Positions 56,088 through 64,000 of a stretch of 64,000 nucleotides of DNA are shown here, piece after piece. Numbering within the stretch: position 1 is the first letter of the stretch; the number at the start of each line of letters is the position of its first letter. Source of the stretch: Acidobacteriota bacterium (GTDB taxonomy: Bacteria; Acidobacteriota; Blastocatellia; Chloracidobacteriales; JADJPF01); assembly GCA_016213785.1 (NCBI GenBank), contig JACQZQ010000027.1, positions 1 through 64,000 on the forward strand, written 5' to 3'. The position numbers and the translations under genes are program-made. The notes under the pieces were generated by a model. That model did no database searches, was not told the origin of the DNA, and worked only from the letters and a program-made list of their open reading frames with translations.

Positions 56088-56777
56088 TTATTCAGAAACA
56101 GATTCATTTGTTCCTGCTAATGTGTGAGCAATATTTATAGTTTGAGAAAGGTCAACTATTTGCCTTGCTTGGTCAAGCCGAGTTTTTAAGATTTTTGTTA
56201 CTTGATGATGGGGTGCAAGACTATCTAATACTTGGCAAGTTTGTGCAACATCATCCCATTTATTTACAGCACAATAATAAAGCCCAATTACACCCCAAAA
56301 ACTAATTACTTCTGCAATATGATATTTCTTTCTTTTTGGATAAAGAGAAAATAGATCAAACTTATTTTCAAACACTTGCTCAAATTCTACTACTTTATCT
56401 TGCTTAAGTAAATACTGTCCATAAGTTAATTTAGCAAATAAATAGTCAGGATGTCTTTGATAATTTTCTAACATCATTGCATCAGATTTTTCTTCATCTC
56501 CAAGAAGTGTATAGGCGACATATAAATAATTACCTAATACAGGTACGGCAGGGTATTTTTCTTTTAAGGCTGATAATTCTTCTACAACTTGTTGAGGATT
56601 TTTTTGAATTAAAGCATAAAGCTGATTAACACGCTCTCTATCGTTTTGAGGGAGGGTTTTAAGGCTTTCATCTTCAACAGGTTCATGGCTAATTTCATAA
56701 TTAGGAAGGGGTTTTGGTTTTAATTTGTTTTTTAAGTCAAACGGACTAGGTTTTTTACGAAATTTCTTATTGCTCAT
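56088..56777 (-). CDS. TPR-like helical protein upstream of sbcD
   Basis: A 229-residue protein with a basic, proline-rich N-terminus (about 1-40) and a helical body with TPR-like pairs (NQLYALIQKNPQQVVEELSALKEKYP, LFAKLTYGQYLLKQDKVVEF, ISFWGVIGLYYCAVNKWDD). There is no signal peptide or membrane segment. Function is unknown. It is the first gene of the run toward sbcD and sbcC, so a link to DNA repair is possible but unproven. Confidence 0.75.
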   Translation of the reverse strand: MSNKKFRKKPSPFDLKNKLKPKPLPNYEISHEPVEDESLKTLPQNDRERVNQLYALIQKNPQQVVEELSALKEKYPAVPVLGNYLYVAYTLLGDEEKSDAMMLENYQRHPDYLFAKLTYGQYLLKQDKVVEFEQVFENKFDLFSLYPKRKKYHIAEVISFWGVIGLYYCAVNKWDDVAQTCQVLDSLAPHHQVTKILKTRLDQARQIVDLSQTINIAHTLAGTNESVSE

Positions 56778-56996
56778 AGATTGATGTCACCTATCAATAT
56801 TTTTATAAATATTAAAGTTCACCTATTTTACACAAAGCTTAAGATGACATCACCCTATGTTAGAAAAATTAGTTTTACGTTTTTAAGTAATATAAATAAA
56901 AACACTAGCATAAATGGCAGTGTTTATAGGATCTTTTTGCAAATATTTTATTTTGCAAAAACTAGCAGTAATACCATTAATTTGTTATACAATTTT

Positions 56997-57725
56997 TTAG
57001 GTATTGAATATTTTTCCATTTACAAAAGGTAAAACTGCTGATTTAGTTCCTAACGCTAGAGTCTTAAATAACTCAGCCGTTTCTTGACTAATATTAGTGC
57101 GTAAGAATAAAATAGTAACTAGAAGATCTCCCCCGGGTAATAGACTACCAAAACCTACTACAGATTTAATTTTATAAGGGGTTACAAATTCTTTTTGAGC
57201 CGGTATATAAGGGCTTCCTAGAGCATCAGCTATGTAAAAAACATTGTATAGCTTTTCGCTAGTGTCTACTATAAGTGATGAGTCTGATTTTATTATAGAA
57301 TTAATTTCTATTCCAAGTTGTTTGATTAGTTGAGAGATCATAGGTAGTCTACTGATAACAAGTTCACTAGGCAAAGGAATGGTTTTATGCCCAAGAGAAA
57401 GTTTTCTTGAATTCCAATTAGTTTGTTCACCCGCAGTTGCTAGTAGCGTTAGACAACGAGTACTAGACTCTTTAGGGAAATTAGTTAATAGCGAATCAGC
57501 AAATGTGCGTAAGTCTATATCTAGATCAGTATATGGAATGGTTTTGTAAATACGAACTAAAGCACAAGCTTTTTTATTTGTTTGGCTATCAATAAATTGG
57601 CTATAAAAATACCTTACCATTTTATCTGCTACATCTTCCATACTGCTAGCATTTTTATTTATATCTCTTAAGCCGTTACGACAACTGATAATATCGCTAA
57701 TAGTAAGTCTATTTATATCGTGCAT
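56997..57725 (-). CDS. hypothetical protein, possibly GAF-like sensor
   Basis: A 242-residue protein I do not firmly recognise. The C-terminal half reads VGFGSLLPGGDLLVTILFLRTNISQETAELFKTLALGTKSAVLPFV and the middle FYIADALGSPYIPAQKEFVTPYKIKSV, a layout like a GAF-type sensor domain. No kinase, DNA-binding or membrane segment is seen. It stands alone on the minus strand, with 219 and 278 bases of non-coding DNA on its two sides. Confidence 0.6.
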   Translation of the reverse strand: MHDINRLTISDIISCRNGLRDINKNASSMEDVADKMVRYFYSQFIDSQTNKKACALVRIYKTIPYTDLDIDLRTFADSLLTNFPKESSTRCLTLLATAGEQTNWNSRKLSLGHKTIPLPSELVISRLPMISQLIKQLGIEINSIIKSDSSLIVDTSEKLYNVFYIADALGSPYIPAQKEFVTPYKIKSVVGFGSLLPGGDLLVTILFLRTNISQETAELFKTLALGTKSAVLPFVNGKIFNT

Positions 57726-58003
57726 ACTTAACTCCTTATTACAGAAAAATTAAAAAAAGTGTCATTATTATAAGAGTAGTTCCTCTAGTAATCTAGATAG
57801 GCGAAAATTTTTTAGCATGAGTTTATTATTATAGGTATATTGTTGATAGTTGTAGCGCTAAATAATCTAAAAAGAAGTGAGTTATAAAAAAACTATATCA
57901 TAGAATATCATTACTTATCTATTCTAATAATAAAAAATTAATGAAAAGTTAATGAAAAATATAGGTATTTTAGTAGCGTTATGTATTTAACTAAGGAAGT
58001 ATT

Positions 58004-58579
58004 CTAGTTGTAGTTTAGCAACTTACTGCTTACTGCTTTATAAGTTCCAAAGAGCCAATCAATAAAGGGTGAAGTTACACCAAAACGTAAATTTGATGAT
58101 TGATGATGATGTAGCATATGATACTTCTTTAAGTACTTTAGGATAGCAATTTTTGGTGTGTGGTGATGTGCTTGATAGTGTAGTAACTCGTAGCAAAAAT
58201 AACCAATAATTAAGCCTAGAAAAAGATAGCTCATTATTTGCCAACTGCCAGTTATTGCCCAAGTTAATAAGCAATAAAGCAAAGCAATAGGTGCACTAGT
58301 ATAAAGACTAGAAAATAGTGAATCTAATGCTTTAGGGTTTTCATGATGAGCTAAATGCATTCTATAAACTAATTGTTTAGTAGTAGGGGTTTTTGCTTTA
58401 TAATGAAAGAAAAATCTATGCAATCCATATTCTAAAAACATCCAGCTAACTATCCCAACTATAGCTAACAAAGCTATTTGAAAGAGTGAGTAATTTTTAT
58501 ATAGGCTTGCTTTTATTGCTAGGCTAGCAGCAATAATACTATAAAAATAGAACGGAAAAAATTCTTTCCAGTAATTCAT
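58004..58579 (-). CDS. fatty-acid hydroxylase / sterol desaturase family protein
   Basis: The 191-residue membrane enzyme has the di-iron histidine clusters HRFFFH, HLAHHE, HYQAHHH and HMLHHH, with membrane segments at about 14-50 and 90-135. This set belongs to the fatty-acid hydroxylase superfamily, which inserts oxygen or double bonds into lipids. The palindrome CCTACTAGTAGG at 58670-58681 lies about 90 bases upstream, and a similar site lies before the nearby tetR gene, so TetR-type control of membrane lipid change is likely. Confidence 0.87.
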   Translation of the reverse strand: MNYWKEFFPFYFYSIIAASLAIKASLYKNYSLFQIALLAIVGIVSWMFLEYGLHRFFFHYKAKTPTTKQLVYRMHLAHHENPKALDSLFSSLYTSAPIALLYCLLTWAITGSWQIMSYLFLGLIIGYFCYELLHYQAHHHTPKIAILKYLKKYHMLHHHQSSNLRFGVTSPFIDWLFGTYKAVSSKLLNYN

Positions 58580-58669
58580 ATAAAACTCCTAACTTACAAA
58601 AGATAAACATAAAAGTCTACCTAAGAAAACTCCTAAATTTTAAGGTGAGAAGGGTGTTATTAATATTTG

Positions 58670-58681
58670 CCTACTAGTAGG
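58670..58681. promoter_or_regulatory. perfect 12-bp palindrome upstream of the hydroxylase gene
   Basis: CCTACTAGTAGG is a perfect palindrome, with looser symmetry on either side. It shares the core TAC(C/T)AGTA(A/G)G with the site at 59690-59705 before the tetR gene. A candidate operator for that regulator. Confidence 0.6.
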
Positions 58682-58742
58682 TAAATAAAAGATTCAAAAA
58701 AAATACTTTAGGTTGCAAAAAAAGTTATAGCTTAAAAATAGC

Positions 58743-59066
58743 TTAAAAAAGGCGAAATGGCCCAGACATCATTTTTATAAATCCAGGAATTGCAGATAGG
58801 GAAATAACCATTATTATATTAGAAAGTGCACCTAGTAATATACCTTTAGCTATATCTTTGTTATTTGTAGATTTAATATATCTAGTTATTAAGGCTATTA
58901 TAAGTTCCATAAGTGTTATAATAGCTGCACCTATCAGAAAAGCGAAGTAACCAAGAAATTGATTTTTTAGTATAAGAACCATTAAACCTAGTAAACATGA
59001 ATTAGTGATTATTACAGGGATTGCAGTATTTTTTATGGCATTTTCTTCTAACAAACTTTTTTTCAT
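58743..59066 (-). CDS. small integral membrane protein
   Basis: A 107-residue protein with about three or four hydrophobic helices (about 15-35, 38-62, 75-95). It resembles loosely the small ATP synthase I-type proteins but I cannot claim that. It starts 2 bases after the tetR stop, so it is in the tetR transcript. Function is unknown. Confidence 0.6.
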   Translation of the reverse strand: MKKSLLEENAIKNTAIPVIITNSCLLGLMVLILKNQFLGYFAFLIGAAIITLMELIIALITRYIKSTNNKDIAKGILLGALSNIIMVISLSAIPGFIKMMSGPFRLF

Positions 59067-59068
59067 GG

Positions 59069-59689
59069 CTAGCCTACTTTCTTTTTAGCTGAAGCTTTAA
59101 TACCGGTTAGTAAAATCTCTGTTAGTGCTTTTGCTCTATCAAGAGAAAGAAATTCAGGGGTTTTGTGCATTTTCAAGTAAGACATGATGTTGATTATAAT
59201 GGTTCCTTGAAGTGCAAGTGCCACTTCGCCTGCATCAATTTGTTTTAATTCTTTAGAAGCAATTCCTCTTTCAATAATTGAGCGGAAAAATTCATAATCT
59301 CTTGTATGTAAAGCCTTTAAGTCTAATGGTTTATCTTCTGGTAGAGCAAAAGTTAAAGCTATTACAAAGCGTACAAGATCTGGTTCTTCTAAGCAAAAAG
59401 AGAAATCAGCCGCAATTACTTGATATATTTGCTCTTCTATTGAGGCTTTAGGCTCTACTGCACAGAAGCGTTCTTGATAACAGCGTTCATACGCATCTTC
59501 AACTAAAGCTGCAAATAAACCCTCTTTATTCTTAAAATGATAATAGACTGTAGGTTTAGTTACTGTAGTTGCACCAACTATGTCATTAATTGATGATGCT
59601 GCATAACCTTTTCTCATAAACTGCTGACGAGCTATAGCAAGAATATGTGCTTTAGTTTCTTTTGGGTCTTGACCTTTAATTTTTGGCAT
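59069..59689 (-). CDS. TetR-family transcriptional regulator
   Basis: A 206-residue regulator beginning MPKIKGQDPKETKAHILAIARQQFMRKGYAASSINDIVGATTVTKPTVYYHFKNKEGLF, the classic TetR helix-turn-helix (about 12-58), followed by an all-helical ligand domain. I start at the ATG at 59689; the longer reading from 59803 has a non-family N-terminus. The site at 59690-59705 lies immediately before the start, so it may repress itself. Its operator-like sequence recurs before the fatty-acid hydroxylase gene, which suggests a lipid ligand. Confidence 0.9.
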   Translation of the reverse strand: MPKIKGQDPKETKAHILAIARQQFMRKGYAASSINDIVGATTVTKPTVYYHFKNKEGLFAALVEDAYERCYQERFCAVEPKASIEEQIYQVIAADFSFCLEEPDLVRFVIALTFALPEDKPLDLKALHTRDYEFFRSIIERGIASKELKQIDAGEVALALQGTIIINIMSYLKMHKTPEFLSLDRAKALTEILLTGIKASAKKKVG

Positions 59690-59705
59690 ATACCAGTAAG
59701 TATAT
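59690..59705. promoter_or_regulatory. candidate TetR operator over the tetR start
   Basis: ATACCAGTAAGTAT (59690-59703) has inverted ends (ATAC/GTAT) and shares TAC-AGTA-G with the palindrome at 58670-58681. It abuts the tetR start codon, a normal place for autorepression. Confidence 0.5.
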
Positions 59706-59865
59706 AAATTATTTTTTATATTGCAACCTAAGTTAGAGTAAAAGTTAGGATAAAAACTAGAGATTTGTTTCGGGAAAATTGGATAACAAAAACTTTTTCT
59801 CAAGAGTAAAATCGCTTTGCAAAAAACAATTAATTAACTGAAAAAAATATTAAGGAATAACACAG

Positions 59866-60921
59866 ATGCATTTTATTCAGGGATTGACTTTTGATGATGT
59901 TTTACTGATTCCTAATTATAACGGTATTCGTTCACGCCAAGATGTTACTACTGCTGTAGATATGGCAAATAAAAAGCTAGAGATACCTGTTATTAGCTCT
60001 AATATGGATACTATTACAGGGCTAGCAATGGCTAATTGTATGGCTTCTTTAGGGGGACTAGGTATTTTACATAGATTTATGACAATAGAGCAAAATATTG
60101 AAGAGTTCCGCCAAGTAGAAAATAAATCTATGGTAGGGGTATCAATTGGAGTTGGGGAGGCTGCCTTAGAACGTGCTGAGGCTCTTATTGCTGTTGGGGC
60201 CGAAATTATTTGCGTAGATGTAGCTCATGGTCATGCTAAGTTAGTAAATCAAACCATCAAAAACTTACGTAGAAAATATAAAGGCAACATTGTTATAATT
60301 GCTGGAAATGTAGCAACTTATGCGGGTGCTGACTATTTAGCTGCTGCTGGGGCAGATGTTATTAAAGTTGGTATTGGTGGTGGGTCTGTTTGTACTACTC
60401 GTATTAAAACAGGATTTGGAGTGCCTCAACTCTCGGCTATTATGATGTGTCGTCAAGTTGATCGTTCGTTAATTGCTGATGGTGGAATTCGTACTCCTGG
60501 CGATGCAGTAAAAGCACTAGCCGCAGGTGCAGATTTTGTAATGTTAGGTGGAATGCTTGCAGGTACAGAAGAAACTCCTGGAGAGGTCAAAACCCTTATG
60601 AATAGTGGTAAAGAGACGAGAGTGAAAATCTTTCGTGGCATGGCTTCACGAGAAGCCCAAGAAGATTTTATGGGTTCTATGGGTGAATGGAAAACTGCTG
60701 AAGGTATTGCTATAGAAGTTCCTATACGAGGTTCTGCTGTAGATGTAATTCGTGATTTAATGGGCGGAATCCGTTCAGGAATGACTTATTGTGGTGCTGC
60801 AACAATTAAAGATTTACAGCGTAAAGCTCAGTTTATGACCATCACTCCAGCAGGTGCTCGTGAAAGTTCCCCTCATGCTATGGAAAGACTTGCTGTTTCA
60901 GGTGATGGAAAGAAAGACTAA
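59866..60921 (+). CDS. GMP reductase / CBS-less IMP dehydrogenase family enzyme
   Basis: A 351-residue TIM-barrel enzyme. It has FDDVLLIPNYNGIRSRQDV, VISSNMDTITGLAMA, the catalytic Cys loop GIGGGSVCTTRIKTGFGVPQLSAI, DGGIRTPGDAVKALAAGADFVMLGGMLAGTEE and a C-terminal GGIRSGMTYCGA. No CBS domains are inserted, and the length equals E. coli GuaC (about 347). GuaC reduces GMP to IMP; a CBS-deleted IMPDH would do the reverse oxidation. I lean to GMP reductase because the CTTR-KTGFG-PQLSAI loop and length fit it better. AAGGA lies before the ATG. Confidence 0.85.
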   Translation: MHFIQGLTFDDVLLIPNYNGIRSRQDVTTAVDMANKKLEIPVISSNMDTITGLAMANCMASLGGLGILHRFMTIEQNIEEFRQVENKSMVGVSIGVGEAALERAEALIAVGAEIICVDVAHGHAKLVNQTIKNLRRKYKGNIVIIAGNVATYAGADYLAAAGADVIKVGIGGGSVCTTRIKTGFGVPQLSAIMMCRQVDRSLIADGGIRTPGDAVKALAAGADFVMLGGMLAGTEETPGEVKTLMNSGKETRVKIFRGMASREAQEDFMGSMGEWKTAEGIAIEVPIRGSAVDVIRDLMGGIRSGMTYCGAATIKDLQRKAQFMTITPAGARESSPHAMERLAVSGDGKKD

Positions 60922-60944
60922 ACTTAAATTTTAGGAAAAATTTA

Positions 60945-61385
60945 ATGAAAGAAATTCTAGGGGTTTTACTAGCTACTATATTTGCAATACTTGGACTTAT
61001 GCATACTTATTGGGCTTTAGGAGGAATGCAAGTTTCTGAGACTTTTATTCCAAGTGTTAATGGAAAACAGGTTTTTACCCCATCTCCTTTTCTTACTATA
61101 CTAGTTGCTCTAGCTTTATTTATGGCTATGTTGGTGATTTTAGGGCAAGTTGGTTTTTTAGGTTCATTTATCTCTAAAAAACTTTTCTATTTTGGAACAG
61201 CTACTATTTCACTAGTGTTTTTTCTTAGAAGCATAGGAGAATTTCGCCTAGTAGGATTTTTTAAAAAAATTACTGATACAAAGTTTGCTTATTGGGATAC
61301 TTGGGTATTTTCTCCTTTATGTCTTTTAATTTCTATTATGTCTTTTCTACTTTTATTAGAACTAACAAAAAAATCTGCAATATAA
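60945..61385 (+). CDS. DUF3995 membrane protein
   Basis: A 146-residue membrane protein with four hydrophobic segments and the family start LGLMHTYWALGG. No function is known for DUF3995. It lies 23 bases after the GMP reductase-like gene and probably shares its transcript. It ends before the convergent metallophosphoesterase. Confidence 0.75.
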   Translation: MKEILGVLLATIFAILGLMHTYWALGGMQVSETFIPSVNGKQVFTPSPFLTILVALALFMAMLVILGQVGFLGSFISKKLFYFGTATISLVFFLRSIGEFRLVGFFKKITDTKFAYWDTWVFSPLCLLISIMSFLLLLELTKKSAI

Positions 61386-61418
61386 ACTAGAAATAAGTTA
61401 CATTTCTTAAGTGATTAC

Positions 61419-62099
61419 TTATAAATTTTCTTCTGTAGGTAATGGAAATTTATCTGTAGCCATTACCTGATTATCTTTAATGTCATAGAACTGAATAAAC
61501 TTTTCTTGAAAGTTTGCAATTAGAAAACAGGGAAATTGTGTGTTTATAAGGGTTCCAGCATTAATAATTGTAAGTGGGTCAAATCGCCTAACCATTCTAT
61601 AATGTGTATGTCCATTAATTATAAATTTATAGCGTCTTTCCATTATTAAACGTAGTAATGCTAGATTAGAATCTAGTGCTACACCATAATCTCTGGGCCA
61701 AACTCCTACCATATCATTTTCACCTAATCCATGACAGAGCAAGAGTTTACCTGCAACCGTATCAAATTCTCTAATTTTAGGTAGTTGGTTAATAAACAGC
61801 CTAGATTTTTTACTTAAGTCATTTTGATTTGTAGCATTAGGTAGCCCAAGATTTTGACCTTTTAAGATCCATCTTTCATGATTGCCTGCAATGGTTAAGA
61901 CTCTATAATTTTGTAAAAGCTCCAAACATTCTTCTACTTCCTCAAGTGTTTTGCCATCAACAATATCTCCAACAGACATTATGTAATCTAGCTTAGCTTG
62001 AGTAAGAAAGTCTAAAGCGAGTTTTAAGTTTTGAGACTCGCCATGAATATCACCTATTGCTCCAACCTGCTCCAAGATTTGCTTATTTGCCATAGTCAT
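61419..62099 (-). CDS. calcineurin-type metallophosphoesterase
   Basis: A 226-residue phosphoesterase with the metal motifs GDIHGE near 16-21, VGDIVDG, AGNHERW and NGHTHYRM. The layout resembles small YfcE-like or bacterial Ser/Thr phosphatase-like enzymes. The substrate is unknown. It is divergent from the downstream-lying hypothetical gene at 62178. Confidence 0.87.
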   Translation of the reverse strand: MTMANKQILEQVGAIGDIHGESQNLKLALDFLTQAKLDYIMSVGDIVDGKTLEEVEECLELLQNYRVLTIAGNHERWILKGQNLGLPNATNQNDLSKKSRLFINQLPKIREFDTVAGKLLLCHGLGENDMVGVWPRDYGVALDSNLALLRLIMERRYKFIINGHTHYRMVRRFDPLTIINAGTLINTQFPCFLIANFQEKFIQFYDIKDNQVMATDKFPLPTEENL

Positions 62100-62177
62100 T
62101 TATAATAGTCTTCCCTATTAGAAATTTATCCTTAAAATTTATTTATAAAATGTAGATTTAAGAAAAGTAGAGGCCAT

Positions 62178-62705
62178 ATGCTATCTAAAAAAACTAATAA
62201 AAATAATATAAGTGTTGCAGATTATAGCAAAGCACTTTATCAACTTGCCCTTGGTGCAGCGGCTAAAGCTCAAGAAGAACTCCAAAAACCGGCAAGTTTA
62301 GCTGAATATAAACAAAATATTGCTGACTCAACCTTAGGGCTACTTGCATCAGGCTTATGGTTAACAATTCATGTTGGGCAAAAAAGCATCTTTCGTGTAG
62401 AGGTTCGGGAACGCTGTAGACAAGCTTTAATAGAAGAATTTCTTAAGCATATTGAAGAGGTTTCTTCTGGACAATGCAATAAAGAAGAATTAAAACAATA
62501 CTTAAAAGACTTATTTGCTATTTATGACGATGCTTGGAAAAATAAGCAAGAACCAGGTAATATTTGGTGGTTAGCTGAAGCGATGGCTAGAGAAATACTT
62601 AATGCTCAAGATGTTCCAGAAATAGCTACTGTAATTATGCTAGGCGAAGTTGAATCAACCCTGGCTCTAGGCGCACGTTTAGCTCAGCAATATATTGTCT
62701 ATTAA
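62178..62705 (+). CDS. hypothetical helical protein
   Basis: A 175-residue protein, all-helical in appearance, with no signal peptide or membrane helix. ADYSKALYQLALGAAAKAQEEL, VRERCRQALIEEFLKHIEEV and VEVRERC are recognisable landmarks but not a known family to me. It precedes ettA by 88 bases. Confidence 0.65.
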   Translation: MLSKKTNKNNISVADYSKALYQLALGAAAKAQEELQKPASLAEYKQNIADSTLGLLASGLWLTIHVGQKSIFRVEVRERCRQALIEEFLKHIEEVSSGQCNKEELKQYLKDLFAIYDDAWKNKQEPGNIWWLAEAMAREILNAQDVPEIATVIMLGEVESTLALGARLAQQYIVY

Positions 62706-62793
62706 TTCTAGCTTTACATAACATTATGTTTTTGATTTTCTAAATTTTCTAAATTTCTCTAAATTTATTTTCTTGGAGGTAATATTCTTAGTT

Positions 62794-64000
62794 ATGAGCA
62801 CTGTACCAAATAAAGTAATTTATTCAATGGTCGGATTAAGTAAGTATTATGATAAAAAAGCTGTGCTTAAGGATATCTATTTATCATATTTTTATGGGGC
62901 AAAAATAGGTGTAATAGGCTTAAATGGTTCAGGAAAAAGCTCTTTGCTAAGAATTATGGCGGGTGTTGATACTAATTTTCTTGGTGAAGTTGTACTTTCA
63001 GCAGGCTACACTGTAGGCTTTCTAGAACAAGAACCTAAACTTGATGATAGTAAAACAGTTAGAGAAATTGTTGAAGAAGCTGTTAAGGAAACAGTAGACC
63101 TACTAAAAGAATATGATGAAATTAATGAAAAATTTGGCGAATCAATGACTGATGATGAAATGGACAAGCTTTTAGAACGTCAGGGTAAAGTCCAAGAACG
63201 TCTTGAAGCACTAGATGCTTGGGAACTAGATAGTCGTTTAGAAATGGCTATGGATGCTTTACGTTGTCCTTCAGGGGATACACTTGTAAAAGTGCTTTCA
63301 GGTGGTGAGTGTCGCCGTGTAGCGCTTTGTCGCTTGCTACTACAAAAGCCTGATATACTACTTTTAGATGAACCTACAAACCATCTTGATGCTGAATCAG
63401 TCGCTTGGCTAGAACAACATTTACAAAAATATGCAGGGACAGTAATTGCTGTAACTCACGATCGGTATTTTCTAGATAATGTTGCAGGGTGGATTCTTGA
63501 ACTAGATAGAGGCCAAGGTATTCCTTGGAAAGGCAATTATTCCTCTTGGCTTGAGCAAAAACAAAATCGCTTAAAACAAGAAGAAAAGACTGAATCCCAA
63601 CGTCAAAAGACTTTAGAACGCGAACTTGAATGGATCAGAATGGCTCCCAAAGCACGTCAAGCTAAGAGTAAAGCACGTATTAAAGCCTATGAAAATCTAT
63701 TAAGCCAAGAGACAGAAAAACACGCTCAAGAGCTAGAAATCTATATTCCCCCCGGCCCAAGATTAGGTAAAGTTGTTATTGAAGCTGAAAATATTAGTAA
63801 AGGTTATGGAGAAAAACTGTTAATTGATAACCTATCTTTTGCCTTACCTCCTGGTGGAATTGTTGGAGTTATTGGAGGAAATGGAGCTGGTAAAACTACT
63901 TTGTTTCGTATGATTACAAACCAAGAAACTCCTGATAAAGGCACGATTCGAATTGGTGAGACTGTAAAGCTAGGCTATGTAGATCAAAGTCGAGATTCCT
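62794..64000 (+). CDS. ettA: EttA ABC-F translation factor (runs off the right edge)
   Basis: An ABC-F protein that gates the ribosome in response to ADP/ATP. The first ABC domain has Walker A GLNGSGKSS (near 47-55), the signature LSGGECRRVALCRLLLQ and Walker B ILLLDEPTNHLD; the interdomain linker is rich in Lys/Arg (KQNRLKQEEKTES, APKARQAKSKARIKAYENLL) as in EttA. The second domain begins with Walker A GGNGAGKTT. The window ends about 400 residues in, of about 555. GGAGG lies about 13 bases before the ATG, a long spacing. Confidence 0.92.
   Translation, partial: MSTVPNKVIYSMVGLSKYYDKKAVLKDIYLSYFYGAKIGVIGLNGSGKSSLLRIMAGVDTNFLGEVVLSAGYTVGFLEQEPKLDDSKTVREIVEEAVKETVDLLKEYDEINEKFGESMTDDEMDKLLERQGKVQERLEALDAWELDSRLEMAMDALRCPSGDTLVKVLSGGECRRVALCRLLLQKPDILLLDEPTNHLDAESVAWLEQHLQKYAGTVIAVTHDRYFLDNVAGWILELDRGQGIPWKGNYSSWLEQKQNRLKQEEKTESQRQKTLERELEWIRMAPKARQAKSKARIKAYENLLSQETEKHAQELEIYIPPGPRLGKVVIEAENISKGYGEKLLIDNLSFALPPGGIVGVIGGNGAGKTTLFRMITNQETPDKGTIRIGETVKLGYVDQSRDS

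Noticed and set aside
56781-57032. An 83-codon plus-strand frame in the gap after the TPR-like gene
   Set aside because: Very A+T-rich, Asn/Ile/Phe-rich, overlaps the end of the gene at 56997 and has no ribosome site.
57726-58003. A possible small gene or RNA in this 278-base gap
   Set aside because: I see only A+T-rich sequence without a ribosome site, strong hairpin or promoter that I can defend.

Overview
The window is low in G+C and reads as a chromosomal segment of a Gram-negative bacterium. The evidence is a LPS-core heptose enzyme (RfaE2), a SurA-type periplasmic foldase, HslVU, a type II secretion/type IV pilus-like operon with an outer-membrane secretin, and several lipoproteins. 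The gene mix would suit an Acidobacteriota-like lineage, but nothing here proves that and I hold it at low confidence. No rRNA, tRNA or insertion sequence was recognised.

Layout. (1) 1-9050: a type I-E CRISPR-Cas locus on the minus strand, ordered cas3, cse1, cse2, cas7e, cas5e, cas6e and a truncated cas1. Upstream of cas3 (8449-9040) lies an undescribed regulatory block. It holds a 54-codon hydrophobic/basic small ORF, two hairpins, a degenerate repeat-spacer-repeat (crRNA-like) unit, a consensus promoter, and a nearby site that the crRNA-like spacer matches over 22 of its first 23 positions. The only mismatch in that stretch is at position 6, and an AAG PAM is in place. This is the architecture expected of a crRNA-resembling RNA that leads Cascade back to its own control region without triggering Cas3. 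(2) 9050-19735: DUF2071, Maf, a small secreted protein, an OpgC-like acyltransferase, a secreted esterase, then a three-gene set of TPR-CHAT protease, unknown protein and subtilase. (3) 19800-28560: a housekeeping run rfaE2, mfd, surA-like, S4 protein, hslV, hslU and a fibronectin-III lipoprotein. (4) 28670-32100: a retron-type reverse transcriptase preceded by FOUR tandem msr-msd-like RNAs. Each has its own covarying long hairpin and, in at least the first three, its own covarying end stem. (5) 32136-38435: SWIM zinc-finger, WGR-HEAT and WGR-propeller genes resembling part of the E. coli yeh (molR-region) cluster. (6) 38656-41325: a GH63-like glycosidase. (7) 41581-49200: GspF, GspE, secretin, two pseudopilins and PilM. 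(8) 49476-56777: a lipoprotein, cytosine deaminase, a small membrane protein, SbcC, SbcD and a TPR-like protein. (9) 56997-64000: hypothetical genes, a fatty-acid hydroxylase/desaturase with a TetR regulator that share a candidate operator, a GMP reductase/IMP dehydrogenase family enzyme, DUF3995, a metallophosphoesterase, and ettA running off the right edge.

How the parts work together. The I-E genes encode all of Cascade plus Cas3, so interference could operate; adaptation cannot be judged because cas1 breaks off and cas2 is outside or absent. The upstream crRNA-like element would use Cas6e and Cascade to set its own expression, and possibly that of the small ORF and cas operon. The retron could produce four different msDNAs from one reverse transcriptase. 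Together with the CHAT-subtilase and WGR-SWIM sets, the window concentrates several probable conflict or stress modules among ordinary housekeeping genes.

The two observations most worth testing are the self-directed crRNA-like element at 8861-9040 and the four-copy retron RNA array at 31083-32060.
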